Source: Alphaproteobacteria bacterium
GTDB taxonomy: Bacteria > Pseudomonadota > Alphaproteobacteria > Micavibrionales > Micavibrionaceae
Reading direction: 5' to 3'
Length of the DNA stretch: 64,000 bases
Assembly (NCBI GenBank): GCA_020848095.1
Contig: JADLAT010000020.1
Location: 1 to 64,000 of the forward strand
Positions 35,755-45,670 of this stretch are shown here, piece by piece. Position 1 is the stretch's first letter; each line of letters starts with the position of its first letter. The position numbers and the translations under genes were made by a program. The notes under the pieces are model-generated. The model worked only from the letters and a program-made list of their open reading frames with translations, had not been told where the DNA came from and did not search any database.

Positions 35755-37092
35755 TCATCTGTAGGCCGAGAGCGTTCCATCCTTGGCGAGAAGATAAAGC
35801 GTTGCTTCGGCGATGATCGGGGGGAGGGCTATTGTTCCGCCGGCAGACCATTGGTGTATGATTTTTCCATTATCCGGTGATACTTCGATGATGCGTCCGC
35901 CCGTTCCCGCCACAATCAGGCGTCCTCCGGCCAGGACGGGACCGTTAAAGAGAATCGGTTTTTTATCGTCAAAGCGCGGTAAATCGGTAACCCAGCGGAT
36001 GGCCCCGGTTTCGCGGCCCAGCGCGATAAGCTGGTTATCGACAGAAAGCACAAAAATATGGTTTCCGGCGAGCCATGGGGTTTGTGCGCCGCTGATTTCG
36101 CGTTGCCAGATGCGGGTGCCGGTGCGCTCATCAATGGCGGCGAGGCGGCCACTGAAGCTGATGGCGACGACAATGCCTTTATCAATAACCGGCAGGGCGC
36201 GTATGTCAGAAATTTCAGAGAGGCTGCCCATGCCGCGCACGTTTGAAAGATTATCCGACCAGGCGATTGAGCCGTTCCCGGCGCGCAGGGCTGAGATTTC
36301 ACCGGAGGAGAAAACGGGTACAACGATGTCACGATTGGCGGCCGCGCTGGCAGCCCCTACGAGCGCCGCTGTGCCGCTTATGCCTGTGTATTCCCATAGA
36401 AGCGCGCCGTCCTGCGTGTTGAGGGCGAGAAGGCGGCTATCAAGTGTAGTGATGAAAATTCGGTTATCCATGACCGTTGGTGCAGCTCTGGACGCGGCGG
36501 GGATGGATTTGCGCCAGACGATAATGCCATCTGCCGGGTTGATCGCCAGAACTTCATTGTAGCCATTGGTGGCGTAAAGTAAACCTCCGCTGGAGGCAAG
36601 TCCGCCGCTTATGATGGAATCATCTTTTTTAAGGGGGCTGATGTCCCGGCGCCAGAGTTGCTTTCCGGTCTTTGTGTCAAAGGCCGTAAGCATATTTCTT
36701 GCATCTGTCGTAAAAATCCGGCCATCAACCGCTATGGGCTGGGTGACGAGCGGCAGTTCATCACTGGTGCCCTGACCAATATCCACGCTCCATACTTTTT
36801 TCAAGGGTGTGGGGCCGAGCGCAAGGTTCTGCATGGAATGATTGGGGTAGCCGCCTGCCTGTGGCCAGAAATCATTGCGCCATTCTTCCGGGGCGATCAA
36901 GCCCTGAGCCTCGAGGATTTCATCATCCGGCTCAAGGGATTTTTGTAATTCCAGAACCGAGAGCCGTTCACCGGGCAGGGGCGCAGAGTCCTTGTCTTCA
37001 AACAGGCTGCATGCTGTTAGGAAGGCTGTGCAAGCACCAACAATGAGAAGCGTGCGGAGCACAGGCTCACCAAACTTTTGTGTGTGTCTCAT
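35755..37092 (-). CDS. bamB: Outer membrane assembly lipoprotein BamB
   Basis: 445-residue eight-bladed PQQ-like beta-propeller of the BAM complex. Lipoprotein signal with lipobox LTAC (cysteine near residue 28), followed by repeated blade motifs such as AFDTKTGKQLWRRDI, AINPADGIIVWRKSIP, ALNTQDGALLWEY, AIDERTGTRIWQREI and ALGRETGAIRWVTDLP. Start overlaps the stop of the YfgM-like gene by ATGA. Order yfgM-bamB-der matches many Proteobacteria. Confidence 0.93.
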   Translation of the reverse strand: MRHTQKFGEPVLRTLLIVGACTAFLTACSLFEDKDSAPLPGERLSVLELQKSLEPDDEILEAQGLIAPEEWRNDFWPQAGGYPNHSMQNLALGPTPLKKVWSVDIGQGTSDELPLVTQPIAVDGRIFTTDARNMLTAFDTKTGKQLWRRDISPLKKDDSIISGGLASSGGLLYATNGYNEVLAINPADGIIVWRKSIPAASRAAPTVMDNRIFITTLDSRLLALNTQDGALLWEYTGISGTAALVGAASAAANRDIVVPVFSSGEISALRAGNGSIAWSDNLSNVRGMGSLSEISDIRALPVIDKGIVVAISFSGRLAAIDERTGTRIWQREISGAQTPWLAGNHIFVLSVDNQLIALGRETGAIRWVTDLPRFDDKKPILFNGPVLAGGRLIVAGTGGRIIEVSPDNGKIIHQWSAGGTIALPPIIAEATLYLLAKDGTLSAYR

Positions 37093-37778
37093 GATTTGTC
37101 GTCCGTTTGTGTCGCTTTTGGGGCGGCCTTTTGCTGGCGCAGAGCATACACATGATCGAGCGCGCGCGCCTTTTCATGCACAGTATCGGGCAGGTTGGCG
37201 GTGTTTTGTACGGCCTCAAGATGCGTCCGTGCTGTGTTGAGATCGCCGAGTTTATTGGCGCTGATGACGGCGGCCTCCAGACGGGCCTGGCTGGCCCATA
37301 TGTTTTTTGTATCGCTCCAGATCGGCTCCAGACGGGCAAGCAGGTCCTTGCCGTCGGCGGTATCCGTATTGGCAAGCAAACGAACGCTCATAAGTGTGGC
37401 AAGGCCGTGCAGGTCTTCCGGTATTTTGGTGTCTGCTGCGCCCATTTCATAAAATTTCAAGGCCTCTTGGGGTTTCTTATCCGCTATGTATTTTCCACCA
37501 GCATCCAAAAGAGCTATGCCGCGCAGGCCGGGGGCAAGATTTTTAAGGCTGGCCGTTGTAATATTTTCCGGATAGTTCGCCGCATTTTGAAGGGCAAGCA
37601 AGGCAGATGTCTGTTTTTGTCTTGTGTGTGTATCCCACGCCTTATAGCCGGAAAAAGCGGCCGTAAGGAGGATTGTTCCCAGCACAAACGCGATGAGGTA
37701 AATGCCGTTTTCTTTCCAGAATTTGGCAGCGCGATCCTGCCGCAGCGCCTCGTCGACTTCTCTGAATAATTCGCTCAT
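37089..37778 (-). CDS. YfgM-like TPR membrane protein
   Basis: 229 residues: cytoplasmic N-terminus (SELFREVDEALRQDRAAKFWKE), one transmembrane helix (GIYLIAFVLGTILLTAAFSGYKAW), then a periplasmic helical TPR-like domain (LLALQNAANYP; KPQEALKFYEMGA; ATLMSVRLLANTDTA; AARLEAAV-type helices). YfgM proteins associate with the Sec translocon and the periplasmic chaperone network. The overlap with bamB supports a shared role in outer-membrane protein handling. Confidence 0.85.
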   Translation of the reverse strand: MSELFREVDEALRQDRAAKFWKENGIYLIAFVLGTILLTAAFSGYKAWDTHTRQKQTSALLALQNAANYPENITTASLKNLAPGLRGIALLDAGGKYIADKKPQEALKFYEMGAADTKIPEDLHGLATLMSVRLLANTDTADGKDLLARLEPIWSDTKNIWASQARLEAAVISANKLGDLNTARTHLEAVQNTANLPDTVHEKARALDHVYALRQQKAAPKATQTDDKS

Positions 37779-37867
37779 GACGATTCCTTCGGTAAATTCT
37801 TGCCGGAGCTGATATTACCCCAATTTTTGAGCTGTTCCAGAGATTTTTGCCTCTGGTGTTTGCGCAT

Positions 37868-40717
37868 TTATTCTACCAGACGGTTCCACCAGCCTTTTTT
37901 CTTATTGGCTGTGGACTCCGTTATCACCTCATATTCCGCAGGTTTTGGCGGCTCAGCAGGACGGCGATCATCGTTGGATGGCGGCACATTTGCGGTTTCC
38001 GTTTTAGCAGAGGCTTCCTTTGTGGATTTTTTTGGTGCTGTTTTTTCAGCAGGTTTTTCCACCTTGGTCTTAGCGGCAGCGGCTCTTCCGGTTTTGGCTT
38101 TTTCCGCTTTTGGTGCCTCTTCAGAGGGGGTAGCGGTCGCGGCTTCCAATGGGGCTGTTTCCGAAGATGCTGTTTCCAAAGGCGCTGGTGCTTCTTTTTC
38201 CGCAGTTTTGTTTTTTGCGGCTGGACGGCGGCTGCGCGTTGGTTTTTTCTTCGGTGCGGCCTCGTCCTGTGTGGATGGTTGTGCCTGCGAATCTTGAGCC
38301 GGGTCCGCAATAATGATCTTTACTGTTTCTTCGTTCTGCATCGCCTCTGCGCCCTGAGGCGCCTGGTTTTGTTGTGATTCGCCGGATTGCTCTGCTGCGC
38401 CGTTCTCAGAATCAGAGCGTTCCTCACGTCCGCCACGGCGGCGACCACCACGGCGACCACGGCGGCGCGCGTTGCGCGGGCCCTGTTGCCCGTCATCTTC
38501 ATTCTGTGCGCGTGGTGTTGCGGTTTCAGCGGAATCGGCGGTGTTATCATCATCGCCATCGTTGTCGCCGTCTTCGTCTTTCGTCGCAGGTTTTGCAACT
38601 TCCGTTCTAAAGCCTGCCGCGCCCAGCGTTTCATCAATGCGCAGCAAAACCGTCAGCTTATAGCGTTGTTCAAGTTCGCTCAGATTCTGGCGTTTGTGAT
38701 TCATGATATAAAGGGCCACAGGGCCGGAAACATGCGCGATGATTTGCGCCGCCCGACCTTTCAGGCCTTCTTCTTCTATGGAGCGCAGCACTAAAATAGA
38801 GGCTGCATCCGCTGTACGTACGCGTCCAACGCCATGGCAATGGTCGCAGATCTCGTATTGTGATTCGCCCAAAGAGGGGCTCATCCGTTGACGGGACAGC
38901 TCCATAAGGCCGAAAGAGGAAATTCGGCCCATTTGTATGCGGGCGCGGTCGGTGGAGAGGGCATCGCGCATGCGGCGCTCAAGCTTCGCATTGTTGCGGC
39001 GGTCTTCCATATCAATGAAGTCCACAACAACCAGACCGCCCAGGTCGCGCAAACGGAGCTGGCGCGCCACTTCATCGGCGGCCTCCAGATTCGTGCGCAA
39101 GGCGGTTTCCTCAATATGGCGTTCTTTGGTGGCCTTGCCGGAGTTCACGTCAACGGAAACAAGGGCCTCGGTCGGGCTGATGACCAGATAACCACCGGAG
39201 GGCAATGTTACCTGCGGCTCCCCTATTTCTGCGATCTGGCCTTCTATTTTGTAAAAATTGAACAGCGGAACAGGCTGGTTTTTGAACTCAATCACTTTCT
39301 TTACATGCGAAGGGGTGAGTCTTTTCATGAAATCGCGTGCTGTTTTGTAGCCCTCTTCCCCGGCGACGTGCACTTCGTCGATGTCGCGGGAATACAGGTC
39401 GCGTACGGCCCGTTTAACGAGGTTCGCTTCTTCGTAAACCAGAGCGGGTGCCGTGGATTCGAGGGTTAATTCACGAATGCCGTCCCACAGCCGCATCAGG
39501 TAATCCAGATCGCGCTTGATTTCGGCCTTTGTGCGGGAAACGCCCGCAGTACGCAGGATTACCGACATGCCCTTTGGTACGTCCAGATCCTTCATGATCT
39601 GGCGCATATGGGCGCGGTCTTTGTAGCTTGCGATTTTACGCGAAACGCCGCCCCCGCGCGGGGAGTTTGGCATCAATACGCAGTAACGACCGGGCAGGGA
39701 TAAATACGTTCCAACGGCTGCGCCTTTATTACCGCGCTCTTCCTTGGAAACCTGCACCAGCATGATCTGGCCGCGTTTGATGACTTCCTGAATTTTGTAT
39801 TTGCGGCGCAGGTTGAAGCGAAAGCGTTGTTCTTCGTCGATAGACTCACCGCCGACCTTTTCCGTGCGACGGGAATCCTGCGCTGTGTTGCGGCCACGGC
39901 TGCCGTTATGGTTGCGTCCGTTGTGGCCGCGTCGTCCACCGCGCCGGTATCTGTTGTTTGATCCGTTGCGCTCCTGACCGTCCTGGTCGGTGCCGCCCGC
40001 GTTTTCATGATCGTCCCGGACGTTGCCGTTAGGGCCTTCGTCCTCATCGTGATCGTCAGCGTCAGTGTCCAGATTTTCGTGACCAGTAAAATTGCCGTTG
40101 ATTTCGTCTTCATCTTCGCTGCCATCATCGTTTTCGGCGTGTGCGTTTTCTTTTTCTGTCACCTCAATCTGTTTCGCAGCCTGGGCTTTGGAACGGGGTT
40201 TGGGCTTTGCTTTTGAGCTGCCGCCGCGTTTTGTGTTTGTCTCTGATTCTGTTTCTGTCTCTGGATCCGGCGTCATGTCGCCGCCGACTTCCTCTACGCT
40301 TTCGCGGTCGTCTTCAATTTCCTCAATCCCATCATCCGGAGCGGTGTTTTCGCCTTCCTCTCCGTTTTCAGCGGCGTGTTTTGCATCTTCAGCTTCGGCC
40401 TGTGCTTCGGCTTCTTCGGCGCGGCGCAGGGCGGCTTCCTGCTCGGCTATCAGGGCCTCACGGTCGGCGATGGGGATGCGAAAGTAATCGGGGTGAATTT
40501 CAGAAAACGGCAGAAAACCGTGGCGATTACCGCCAAAGCTCACAAAGGCGGCCTGAAGTGAGGGCTCTACCCGGGTGACTTTCGCCAGATAGATATTGCC
40601 TTTGAGGGGTTTGCGGAATGCGCTTTCGTAGTCAAATTCCGTTAGACGACCATCGTCAACGACCGCAACCCGTGTTTCTTCCGCATGGGTTGCGTCAATA
40701 AGCATCCTTTTTGTCAT
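37868..40717 (-). CDS. rne: Ribonuclease E
   Basis: Endoribonuclease and degradosome scaffold, 949 residues. The S1 domain starts at residue 18 or so (TRVAVVDDGRLTEFDYES, GNIYLAKVTRVEPSLQAAFV, HGFLPFSEI) but is interrupted after about residue 90 by roughly 220 residues of acidic, then Arg/Gly/Asn-rich low-complexity sequence, resuming at KYKIQEVIKRGQIMLVQVSKEE. Catalytic core: VSVDVNSGKATKE and VVVDFIDMED with metal-binding Asp, and the Zn-link CDHCHGVGRV. The C-terminal tail has an RG-rich RNA-binding patch (ARRRGRRGGRRRGG) and an Ala/Lys/Pro-rich disordered end. ATG at 40717 with GGAG 9 nt upstream; an upstream in-frame start at 40771 is unlikely. Confidence 0.95.
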   Translation of the reverse strand: MTKRMLIDATHAEETRVAVVDDGRLTEFDYESAFRKPLKGNIYLAKVTRVEPSLQAAFVSFGGNRHGFLPFSEIHPDYFRIPIADREALIAEQEAALRRAEEAEAQAEAEDAKHAAENGEEGENTAPDDGIEEIEDDRESVEEVGGDMTPDPETETESETNTKRGGSSKAKPKPRSKAQAAKQIEVTEKENAHAENDDGSEDEDEINGNFTGHENLDTDADDHDEDEGPNGNVRDDHENAGGTDQDGQERNGSNNRYRRGGRRGHNGRNHNGSRGRNTAQDSRRTEKVGGESIDEEQRFRFNLRRKYKIQEVIKRGQIMLVQVSKEERGNKGAAVGTYLSLPGRYCVLMPNSPRGGGVSRKIASYKDRAHMRQIMKDLDVPKGMSVILRTAGVSRTKAEIKRDLDYLMRLWDGIRELTLESTAPALVYEEANLVKRAVRDLYSRDIDEVHVAGEEGYKTARDFMKRLTPSHVKKVIEFKNQPVPLFNFYKIEGQIAEIGEPQVTLPSGGYLVISPTEALVSVDVNSGKATKERHIEETALRTNLEAADEVARQLRLRDLGGLVVVDFIDMEDRRNNAKLERRMRDALSTDRARIQMGRISSFGLMELSRQRMSPSLGESQYEICDHCHGVGRVRTADAASILVLRSIEEEGLKGRAAQIIAHVSGPVALYIMNHKRQNLSELEQRYKLTVLLRIDETLGAAGFRTEVAKPATKDEDGDNDGDDDNTADSAETATPRAQNEDDGQQGPRNARRRGRRGGRRRGGREERSDSENGAAEQSGESQQNQAPQGAEAMQNEETVKIIIADPAQDSQAQPSTQDEAAPKKKPTRSRRPAAKNKTAEKEAPAPLETASSETAPLEAATATPSEEAPKAEKAKTGRAAAAKTKVEKPAEKTAPKKSTKEASAKTETANVPPSNDDRRPAEPPKPAEYEVITESTANKKKGWWNRLVE

Positions 40718-41097
40718 TTTGTAATCTCCAAATATGCACGGCGCAGCCTGCTCTCCTACGGGTGTTTGCACAGGGAAAGCGGCGCGATACGCGCGAGTTC
40801 ATTTCACAATTTCAAGCTGCTGCAATTTGCGAAACCTTGTAAGTACTTTGAAAAACGTCAAATTCGCAGCAGTTAAACACCTTGGGAGGCACATTACACT
40901 TTCAAGAAATTTTTAACAAGCAAGAAAGTGCATTAAGCGATAAAATTGATTATTCACAGTGCTTTAGGGTGTTTTTCTTTAGTCTGCGCATAGCGACCTT
41001 TACAATATGGCGGTCTGTTGTGATATATAAGGATACGCAGGGTCGCTCATTTCCTTAACAATCGGCCCGATTTTCTAGCTCGGAAAGTTCTTGATAC
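40718..41097. other. 380-bp divergent intergenic region between rne and the amidase
   Basis: Non-coding. It should contain the rne promoter and long 5' UTR (RNase E commonly autoregulates through its leader) and the amidase promoter. Seen: an inverted repeat CACTTTC (about 40899-40905)/GAAAGTG (about 40924-40930), and one perfect DnaA-box-type 9-mer TTATTCACA (40950-40958). No promoter could be fixed with confidence. Confidence 0.5.
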
Positions 41098-42360
41098 GTG
41101 TTCAGCGCCCTTTTTTCAAATTGCAGATATATTTGTATGATGGTGGTCGCGCTGGTCCTTTCCAGTGCTGCCGCGGCTCATGCGCTTGAGATTAAGAATG
41201 TCCGTTTTGGGTTGCATCAGGACAAAACGCGGCTTGTGCTTGATCTGGATGATGTAGCGCAGTTTCGCGTTTTTATGCTGGGGACGCCTTATCGTCTGGT
41301 GGTGGATTTGCCGGAATTTGTGTGGAATGCGGGGGATTTTGAACAATATCGCAGTGCTGGCGTAAATGCGGTGCGTCAGGGGCGGCTGGAGCCGGGGATA
41401 TCCCGCATTGTTTTTGATATGAACCGGCCTGTCAGCATCCAAAGTGCCTTTGTTTTACCAAATGATAAGGGTGCGGGTGCTCGGCTGGTCATTGATTTTG
41501 CCAATGTTCCGGCCAGTATTTTTGTCCAGACCATGAACGAGGTTCATGGCCAGCTGGCGGCATTGGGCGGAGCGGGGCGCTCCGGCGCTGTGCGGGAAAA
41601 TACGGCGGTTCCGAGCTTGAAGGCCGCCCCTGTTCCGATGGAAAAGCCGCAGAACAGACCCATTGAAAAACCCTTGATTATTATTGATCCCGGTCATGGC
41701 GGGGTTGATCCCGGCGCGATCGGGGCGGGTCTCCATGAAAAGCACGTGGTGCTGGGGCTGGCCAAGGCACTTAAGGAAGAACTGGAGCAATCCGGGCTTT
41801 ACCGCGTGGCCATGACGAGAGAGAATGATGTGTTTATCAAGCTGGGGGACCGGGTGAAGTTTGCGCGTCAGCGCAGCGCCGATCTTTTCATCTCTATTCA
41901 TGCCGATTCCATAGAAAATTCGAAAGTCGGGGGTGCATCGGTGTATACGCTGTCTAAAACCGCATCGGACAAGCAGACGGAACAGCTGGCTGCGCGGGAG
42001 AATAAGGCGGATCTTATCGCCGGGATAGATTTGAGCGTAGAAGATCAGGAGGTTGCCAATATTCTCGTTGATCTGGCCATGCGTGATACGATGAATCAGT
42101 CCAATTTTTTTGCTGGTAAGCTCGTGAGTATTCTGCCCCGGGAAAGTATCCGGCTGCTGGAGCGGCCTCATCGTTCTGCCGGGTTTGCCGTTTTAAAGGC
42201 GCCCGACATACCTTCTGTGTTGATTGAGGCTGGATTTATGTCGAATACGCAGGAGGCGCGCCGGATGAATACGCCGGAACACCGGAAAAAATTTGCACGC
42301 TCTTTGCGAAACAGCATCGATGCATATTTTGAACAGGTTCGGAAAAACCAGAAAACCTAG
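41098..42360 (+). CDS. N-acetylmuramoyl-L-alanine amidase (AmiC-like)
   Basis: Periplasmic zinc amidase that cleaves septal peptidoglycan, about 420 residues. Signal peptide ending AAAAHALE, an AMIN domain (about residues 30-140; VRFGLHQDKTRLVLDL, ISRIVFDMNRPV), a linker, then Amidase_3 with zinc-ligand motifs DPGHGGVDPGAIG and SIHADS and the C-terminal LIEAGFMSN glutamate. A regulatory helix (DLSVEDQEVANILVDLAMRD) covers the active site in this family. Start is GTG 41098 (GGAAAG about 10 nt before); ATG 41134 is possible. Confidence 0.93.
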   Translation: MFSALFSNCRYICMMVVALVLSSAAAAHALEIKNVRFGLHQDKTRLVLDLDDVAQFRVFMLGTPYRLVVDLPEFVWNAGDFEQYRSAGVNAVRQGRLEPGISRIVFDMNRPVSIQSAFVLPNDKGAGARLVIDFANVPASIFVQTMNEVHGQLAALGGAGRSGAVRENTAVPSLKAAPVPMEKPQNRPIEKPLIIIDPGHGGVDPGAIGAGLHEKHVVLGLAKALKEELEQSGLYRVAMTRENDVFIKLGDRVKFARQRSADLFISIHADSIENSKVGGASVYTLSKTASDKQTEQLAARENKADLIAGIDLSVEDQEVANILVDLAMRDTMNQSNFFAGKLVSILPRESIRLLERPHRSAGFAVLKAPDIPSVLIEAGFMSNTQEARRMNTPEHRKKFARSLRNSIDAYFEQVRKNQKT

Positions 42361-42609
42361 GTTAGGCGCGCTGTGCGTGCCATATGCTCGTTCTTAAAGG
42401 GGCGGGGTGAGAATTATATTGTGTTTTGAACTCTTTATGGGTGTTGCCTTTTTGCCGCAGTTGGTGCCAAAAAAATACAATTTACTTTGAAAAACTATGT
42501 GCAATGCGCTTTGAGTCGTGTATATCAGGGAAGATCAAAATTTGCTCTTTGTAATAAAGGAGCAGGGTGATTTTTGTTTAACTTAAAACGCACGAATGAG
42601 GTTTTTAAA

Positions 42610-42786
42610 ATGAAAAAATTAGCTGCTACGCTTTGCATTATCGGCACAGCCATTACTTTGTCTGCTTGTGAAACTACAGGCAGCAATGAAGCATCCGCTC
42701 CTTACGCTGCTGAGCGTACTGCAGGCAACGCTGCTCAGGCAGAGGCTCCTGCTGAGCGTGTTTTCCAAGAAAGACAAATGAAGTAA
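42610..42786 (+). CDS. Small lipoprotein
   Basis: 58 residues: MKKLAATLCIIGTAITLSAC with a lipobox LSAC (Cys20), then a short Ala/Glu-rich mature part (ETTGSNEASAPYAAER to the end). GAGG lies 8 nt before the ATG. A strong terminator follows, so it is a single-gene transcript. Similar to entericidin-type or other tiny lipoproteins by layout only; function unknown. Confidence 0.75.
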   Translation: MKKLAATLCIIGTAITLSACETTGSNEASAPYAAERTAGNAAQAEAPAERVFQERQMK

Positions 42787-42807
42787 GTCACTTCAGACGC
42801 TTTTAAG

Positions 42808-42842
42808 AAAGGCTGCCTTGCGATAGCGGGCGGCCTTTTTTA
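42808..42842 (+). terminator. Rho-independent terminator of the small lipoprotein gene
   Basis: AAAGGCTGCC (about 42808-42817) pairs with GGGCGGCCTTT (about 42828-42838) with one mismatch, followed by a T run. Confidence 0.85.
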
Positions 42843-42953
42843 TTGCTCACTTTGTAATTTTGCGGGGCTGTGAGATAATGCGCTTTGGATGAAAATGGAT
42901 AATAATCTTGTCTGTTTTTCCAGAATTGGTGCTTATAAAAAGAAGAGGACGGC

Positions 42954-43262
42954 ATGTCGGTCAATCTTTTGCGTGACGCGTTTTTATTTTTGCTGGCAAA
43001 TGCCATAGGCTTTTCAAGCCCGACGCTGGCCTACTATACGGCGTCGTTAACCGGCTTTTTTGTACCGGGGGATACGGGAGGGCATCAGATTCTGCTGCAT
43101 GAATTTTACCAAGGCACGCTGATGACGTGGATGGTGTGTGCGTTATTCAGTCTGGGATTCTTTTTCGTGCGCGGCCCGCTGCGCTACATTTTCTTATTGG
43201 TGAGTGCTTTTATCCCGTTTGCCTACGGATTTAGCGTTTTGGGCTCAGCCGGGCCGTTATAG
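42954..43262 (+). CDS. Small integral membrane protein of unknown function
   Basis: 102 residues with about three hydrophobic helices (AFLFLLANAIGFSSPTL; TWMVCALFSLGFFFV; YIFLLVSAFIPFAYGFSVLG) and a loop with GGHQILLHEFYQG between the first two. GAGGACGGC sits just before the ATG. It converges on the L,D-transpeptidase gene. Family not recognised. Confidence 0.6.
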   Translation: MSVNLLRDAFLFLLANAIGFSSPTLAYYTASLTGFFVPGDTGGHQILLHEFYQGTLMTWMVCALFSLGFFFVRGPLRYIFLLVSAFIPFAYGFSVLGSAGPL

Positions 43263-43304
43263 CCGCGCCCTGGCCCGTTTGTTACACGACCTTCCGTAAA
43301 AAAA

Positions 43305-44342
43305 TCATCCACCAGTGGAATTATCAGGCGCTGCGTTTGAGAGCGTGCGGCTGTGTTTATCCGGGGCGGCTGCACTGGTTTCTTTCTTTTTTGCCCCAGA
43401 ATCTGCGGCAGGGGTGTTCCCCGTGACATTGGCAGAAGGTTTGCGGGCAATGACAACCGGATAGCCTTTGCGCTCTTTAATGGCTGTGCGGATGGTCGGC
43501 CAGCGCAGACGGTCCTGAAAAGCGCCGGCGATCTGAATGATTTTTTTCATTTCCGCGTCGGTTAGTTTTTGCTCGGAGACTTGCCCCATTTCTTCCATCT
43601 GAACGGATTGCTCAATGGTGGGGCTGGCCTCTAGAAACAGCTCATCGCCAATCCATGCCAGTTTTACAGGCTGGTTCACAACGGTTACTTTTGTGCCTAC
43701 CGGGAACATTTCATAAACTCTGGTGATGGCCTCGGGGTAAAGGCGCAGACAGCCGCTGGAGCTGCGGCGACCGATGCCGAACGGCTTGTTGGTGCCGTGA
43801 ATGGCGTATTGTGGCCAGCCGAGATACATCGCGTGCGTGCCCATAGGGTTTTCATCTCCCGGATAGACAACGGCAGGCAATTTGGGGTCTTCGCGGCGCA
43901 TCCGGTCGGTTGGGCGCCAGATGGGGCCCTCGGTTTTGCGAACGATCGTGGTGGTGCCAAGGGGGGTGTTCAGCCCTTCCCGGCCAACGCCAACGGGCGT
44001 GGAAAACGGCGGTGAACTCTTATCGTAATAGGCATAAAGCCGCATATCAGCCAGATTGATGACAACGCCGCTGCGAGGGGCGTCGGGCAATATATGCTGT
44101 GTCGGCAGGATTAGCTTGGTGCCCTTGCCCGGCAGCCATGGATCGACATAGGGGTTGGCGGCCCGCAACTCAACAAAACCCAGATTATAATCGCGGGCCA
44201 GATGAACGAACGTATCTTCATATTCCGCGCGAATTTCCTGCATTTCCCCGATATAGGGCAGGTCATAGGCCGCCAGCGCCTTTTGCGCGGGCGCGGCGAA
44301 GATCAGGGCTGTTAAGGCTATACAGCGAAGGAGCAGGTGCAT
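43305..44342 (-). CDS. L,D-transpeptidase with LysM-like segment
   Basis: 345 residues. Signal peptide (LLRCIALTALIFAAPAQKALA), a LysM-like region (EYEDTFVHLARDYNLGFVELRAANP with LPGKGTKLILPTQ), then a YkuD domain with VVINLADMRLYAYY, GREGLNTPLGTT, the catalytic AIHGTN histidine and SSSGCLRL cysteine. The tail is disordered. It makes 3-3 crosslinks or attaches proteins to peptidoglycan. The ATG lies only 4 nt after the icd stop, so it is cotranscribed and probably coupled to icd, an unexpected partner. Confidence 0.93.
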   Translation of the reverse strand: MHLLLRCIALTALIFAAPAQKALAAYDLPYIGEMQEIRAEYEDTFVHLARDYNLGFVELRAANPYVDPWLPGKGTKLILPTQHILPDAPRSGVVINLADMRLYAYYDKSSPPFSTPVGVGREGLNTPLGTTTIVRKTEGPIWRPTDRMRREDPKLPAVVYPGDENPMGTHAMYLGWPQYAIHGTNKPFGIGRRSSSGCLRLYPEAITRVYEMFPVGTKVTVVNQPVKLAWIGDELFLEASPTIEQSVQMEEMGQVSEQKLTDAEMKKIIQIAGAFQDRLRWPTIRTAIKERKGYPVVIARKPSANVTGNTPAADSGAKKKETSAAAPDKHSRTLSNAAPDNSTGG

Positions 44343-44346
44343 CCGT

Positions 44347-45561
44347 TTATTTCATCCGTTTTTCGAGAGTGTTAACGACCGTATCCATAAATTGACCAGT
44401 TGTCAGCCATTTTTGCTGCGGCCCTATCAATATTGCGAGATCCTTGGTCATATGACCGTTTTCAACCGTTTCCACACAAATATTTTCCAGTGTTTCGGCA
44501 AATTCGATCAGTTGGGCATTATTATCGAATTTTCCACGATATTTCAAGCTTCGGCTCCATGCAAAAATAGAGGCGATGGGGTTGGTTGACGTTGGTTTTC
44601 CTTCCTGATGTTGCCGGTAATGGCGCGTGACCGTGCCATGGGCGGCTTCGGCCTCAACACATTTACCATCGGGGGTGAGTAAAACGGAGGTCATAAGCCC
44701 CAGCGAGCCGAAGCCCTGCGCCACGATGTCGGATTGCACATCGCCGTCGTAATTCTTGCAGGCCCAGACAAACCCGCCTGAGGATTTGATAGCCTGGGCC
44801 ACCATGTCATCGATCAAGCGGTGTTCGTAGAACAGGTTTTTCTGTTCAAACGCGGCTTTGAATTCGGCCTCGAAAATACGGGCAAATATATCGATGAAGC
44901 GGCCATCATAGGCTTTAAGAATCGTGTTTTTTGTGGACATATACAGCGGATAGTTCCGCGTTAGCGCATAGTTAAAGCAGGAGCGGGCAAAGCCTTCGAT
45001 GCTCTCGTCCAGATTGTACATGCCGAGCGCCACGCCGGGTGCGGGGAAATCGAAAACTTCATATGTTTCTGGCGCGCTGCCGTCCGCAGGCTGGAAAACG
45101 AGGTTCAGTTTTCCGGGGCGGTCAATTTTTAAATCTGTGGCCTTGTACTGGTCGCCGAAGGCGTGACGGCCAATGATGATGGGCTCTTTCCAGCCCGGCA
45201 CATAAAGCGGGACGTTCTTACAGGTGATCGGCTCGCGGAAAACCGTACCATTTAGAATATTGCGGATCGTGCCATTGGGCGACTTCCACATTTTTTTCAG
45301 GCCAAACTCCGCAACCCGCGCCTCGTCCGGTGTGATGGTGGCGCATTTAACGCCCACGCCGTATTGCCTGATGGCGTTTGCGGCGTCCACGGTGACCTGA
45401 TCGTCAGTGGCGTCCCGGTTTTGAATTGAAAGGTCGAAATATTTCAGATCAATATCCAGATAAGGGAGAATCAGGCGCTCACGGATCATTTCCCAGATAA
45501 TGCGGGTCATTTCATCGCCATCGATTTCAACGATCGGATTTGCAACTTTTATTTTAGACAT
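44347..45561 (-). CDS. icd: Isocitrate dehydrogenase, NADP-dependent (dimeric eukaryote-like type)
   Basis: TCA-cycle enzyme of 404 residues. [18 protein letters not shown], the substrate loop [56 protein letters not shown] and [12 protein letters not shown] are those of the class II eukaryote-like NADP enzymes common in alphaproteobacteria, not the E. coli type. Confidence 0.96.
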   Translation of the reverse strand: MSKIKVANPIVEIDGDEMTRIIWEMIRERLILPYLDIDLKYFDLSIQNRDATDDQVTVDAANAIRQYGVGVKCATITPDEARVAEFGLKKMWKSPNGTIRNILNGTVFREPITCKNVPLYVPGWKEPIIIGRHAFGDQYKATDLKIDRPGKLNLVFQPADGSAPETYEVFDFPAPGVALGMYNLDESIEGFARSCFNYALTRNYPLYMSTKNTILKAYDGRFIDIFARIFEAEFKAAFEQKNLFYEHRLIDDMVAQAIKSSGGFVWACKNYDGDVQSDIVAQGFGSLGLMTSVLLTPDGKCVEAEAAHGTVTRHYRQHQEGKPTSTNPIASIFAWSRSLKYRGKFDNNAQLIEFAETLENICVETVENGHMTKDLAILIGPQQKWLTTGQFMDTVVNTLEKRMK

Positions 45562-45670
45562 AGTTTTAAAACTTTCCCCCGTCTGGGGATGTGAGGGTGA
45601 TTACGGAATAAAGAGTATAGCGTTCTATGATAGAAAGTCGAGGAATCTTGGAGGAATATAGCTCTAGGGC

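Noticed and set aside
38387..40578. Plus-strand open frames opposite rne
   Set aside because: Antisense to low-complexity rne sequence, with repetitive Phe/Cys/Arg or Ser-rich translations and no ribosome sites.
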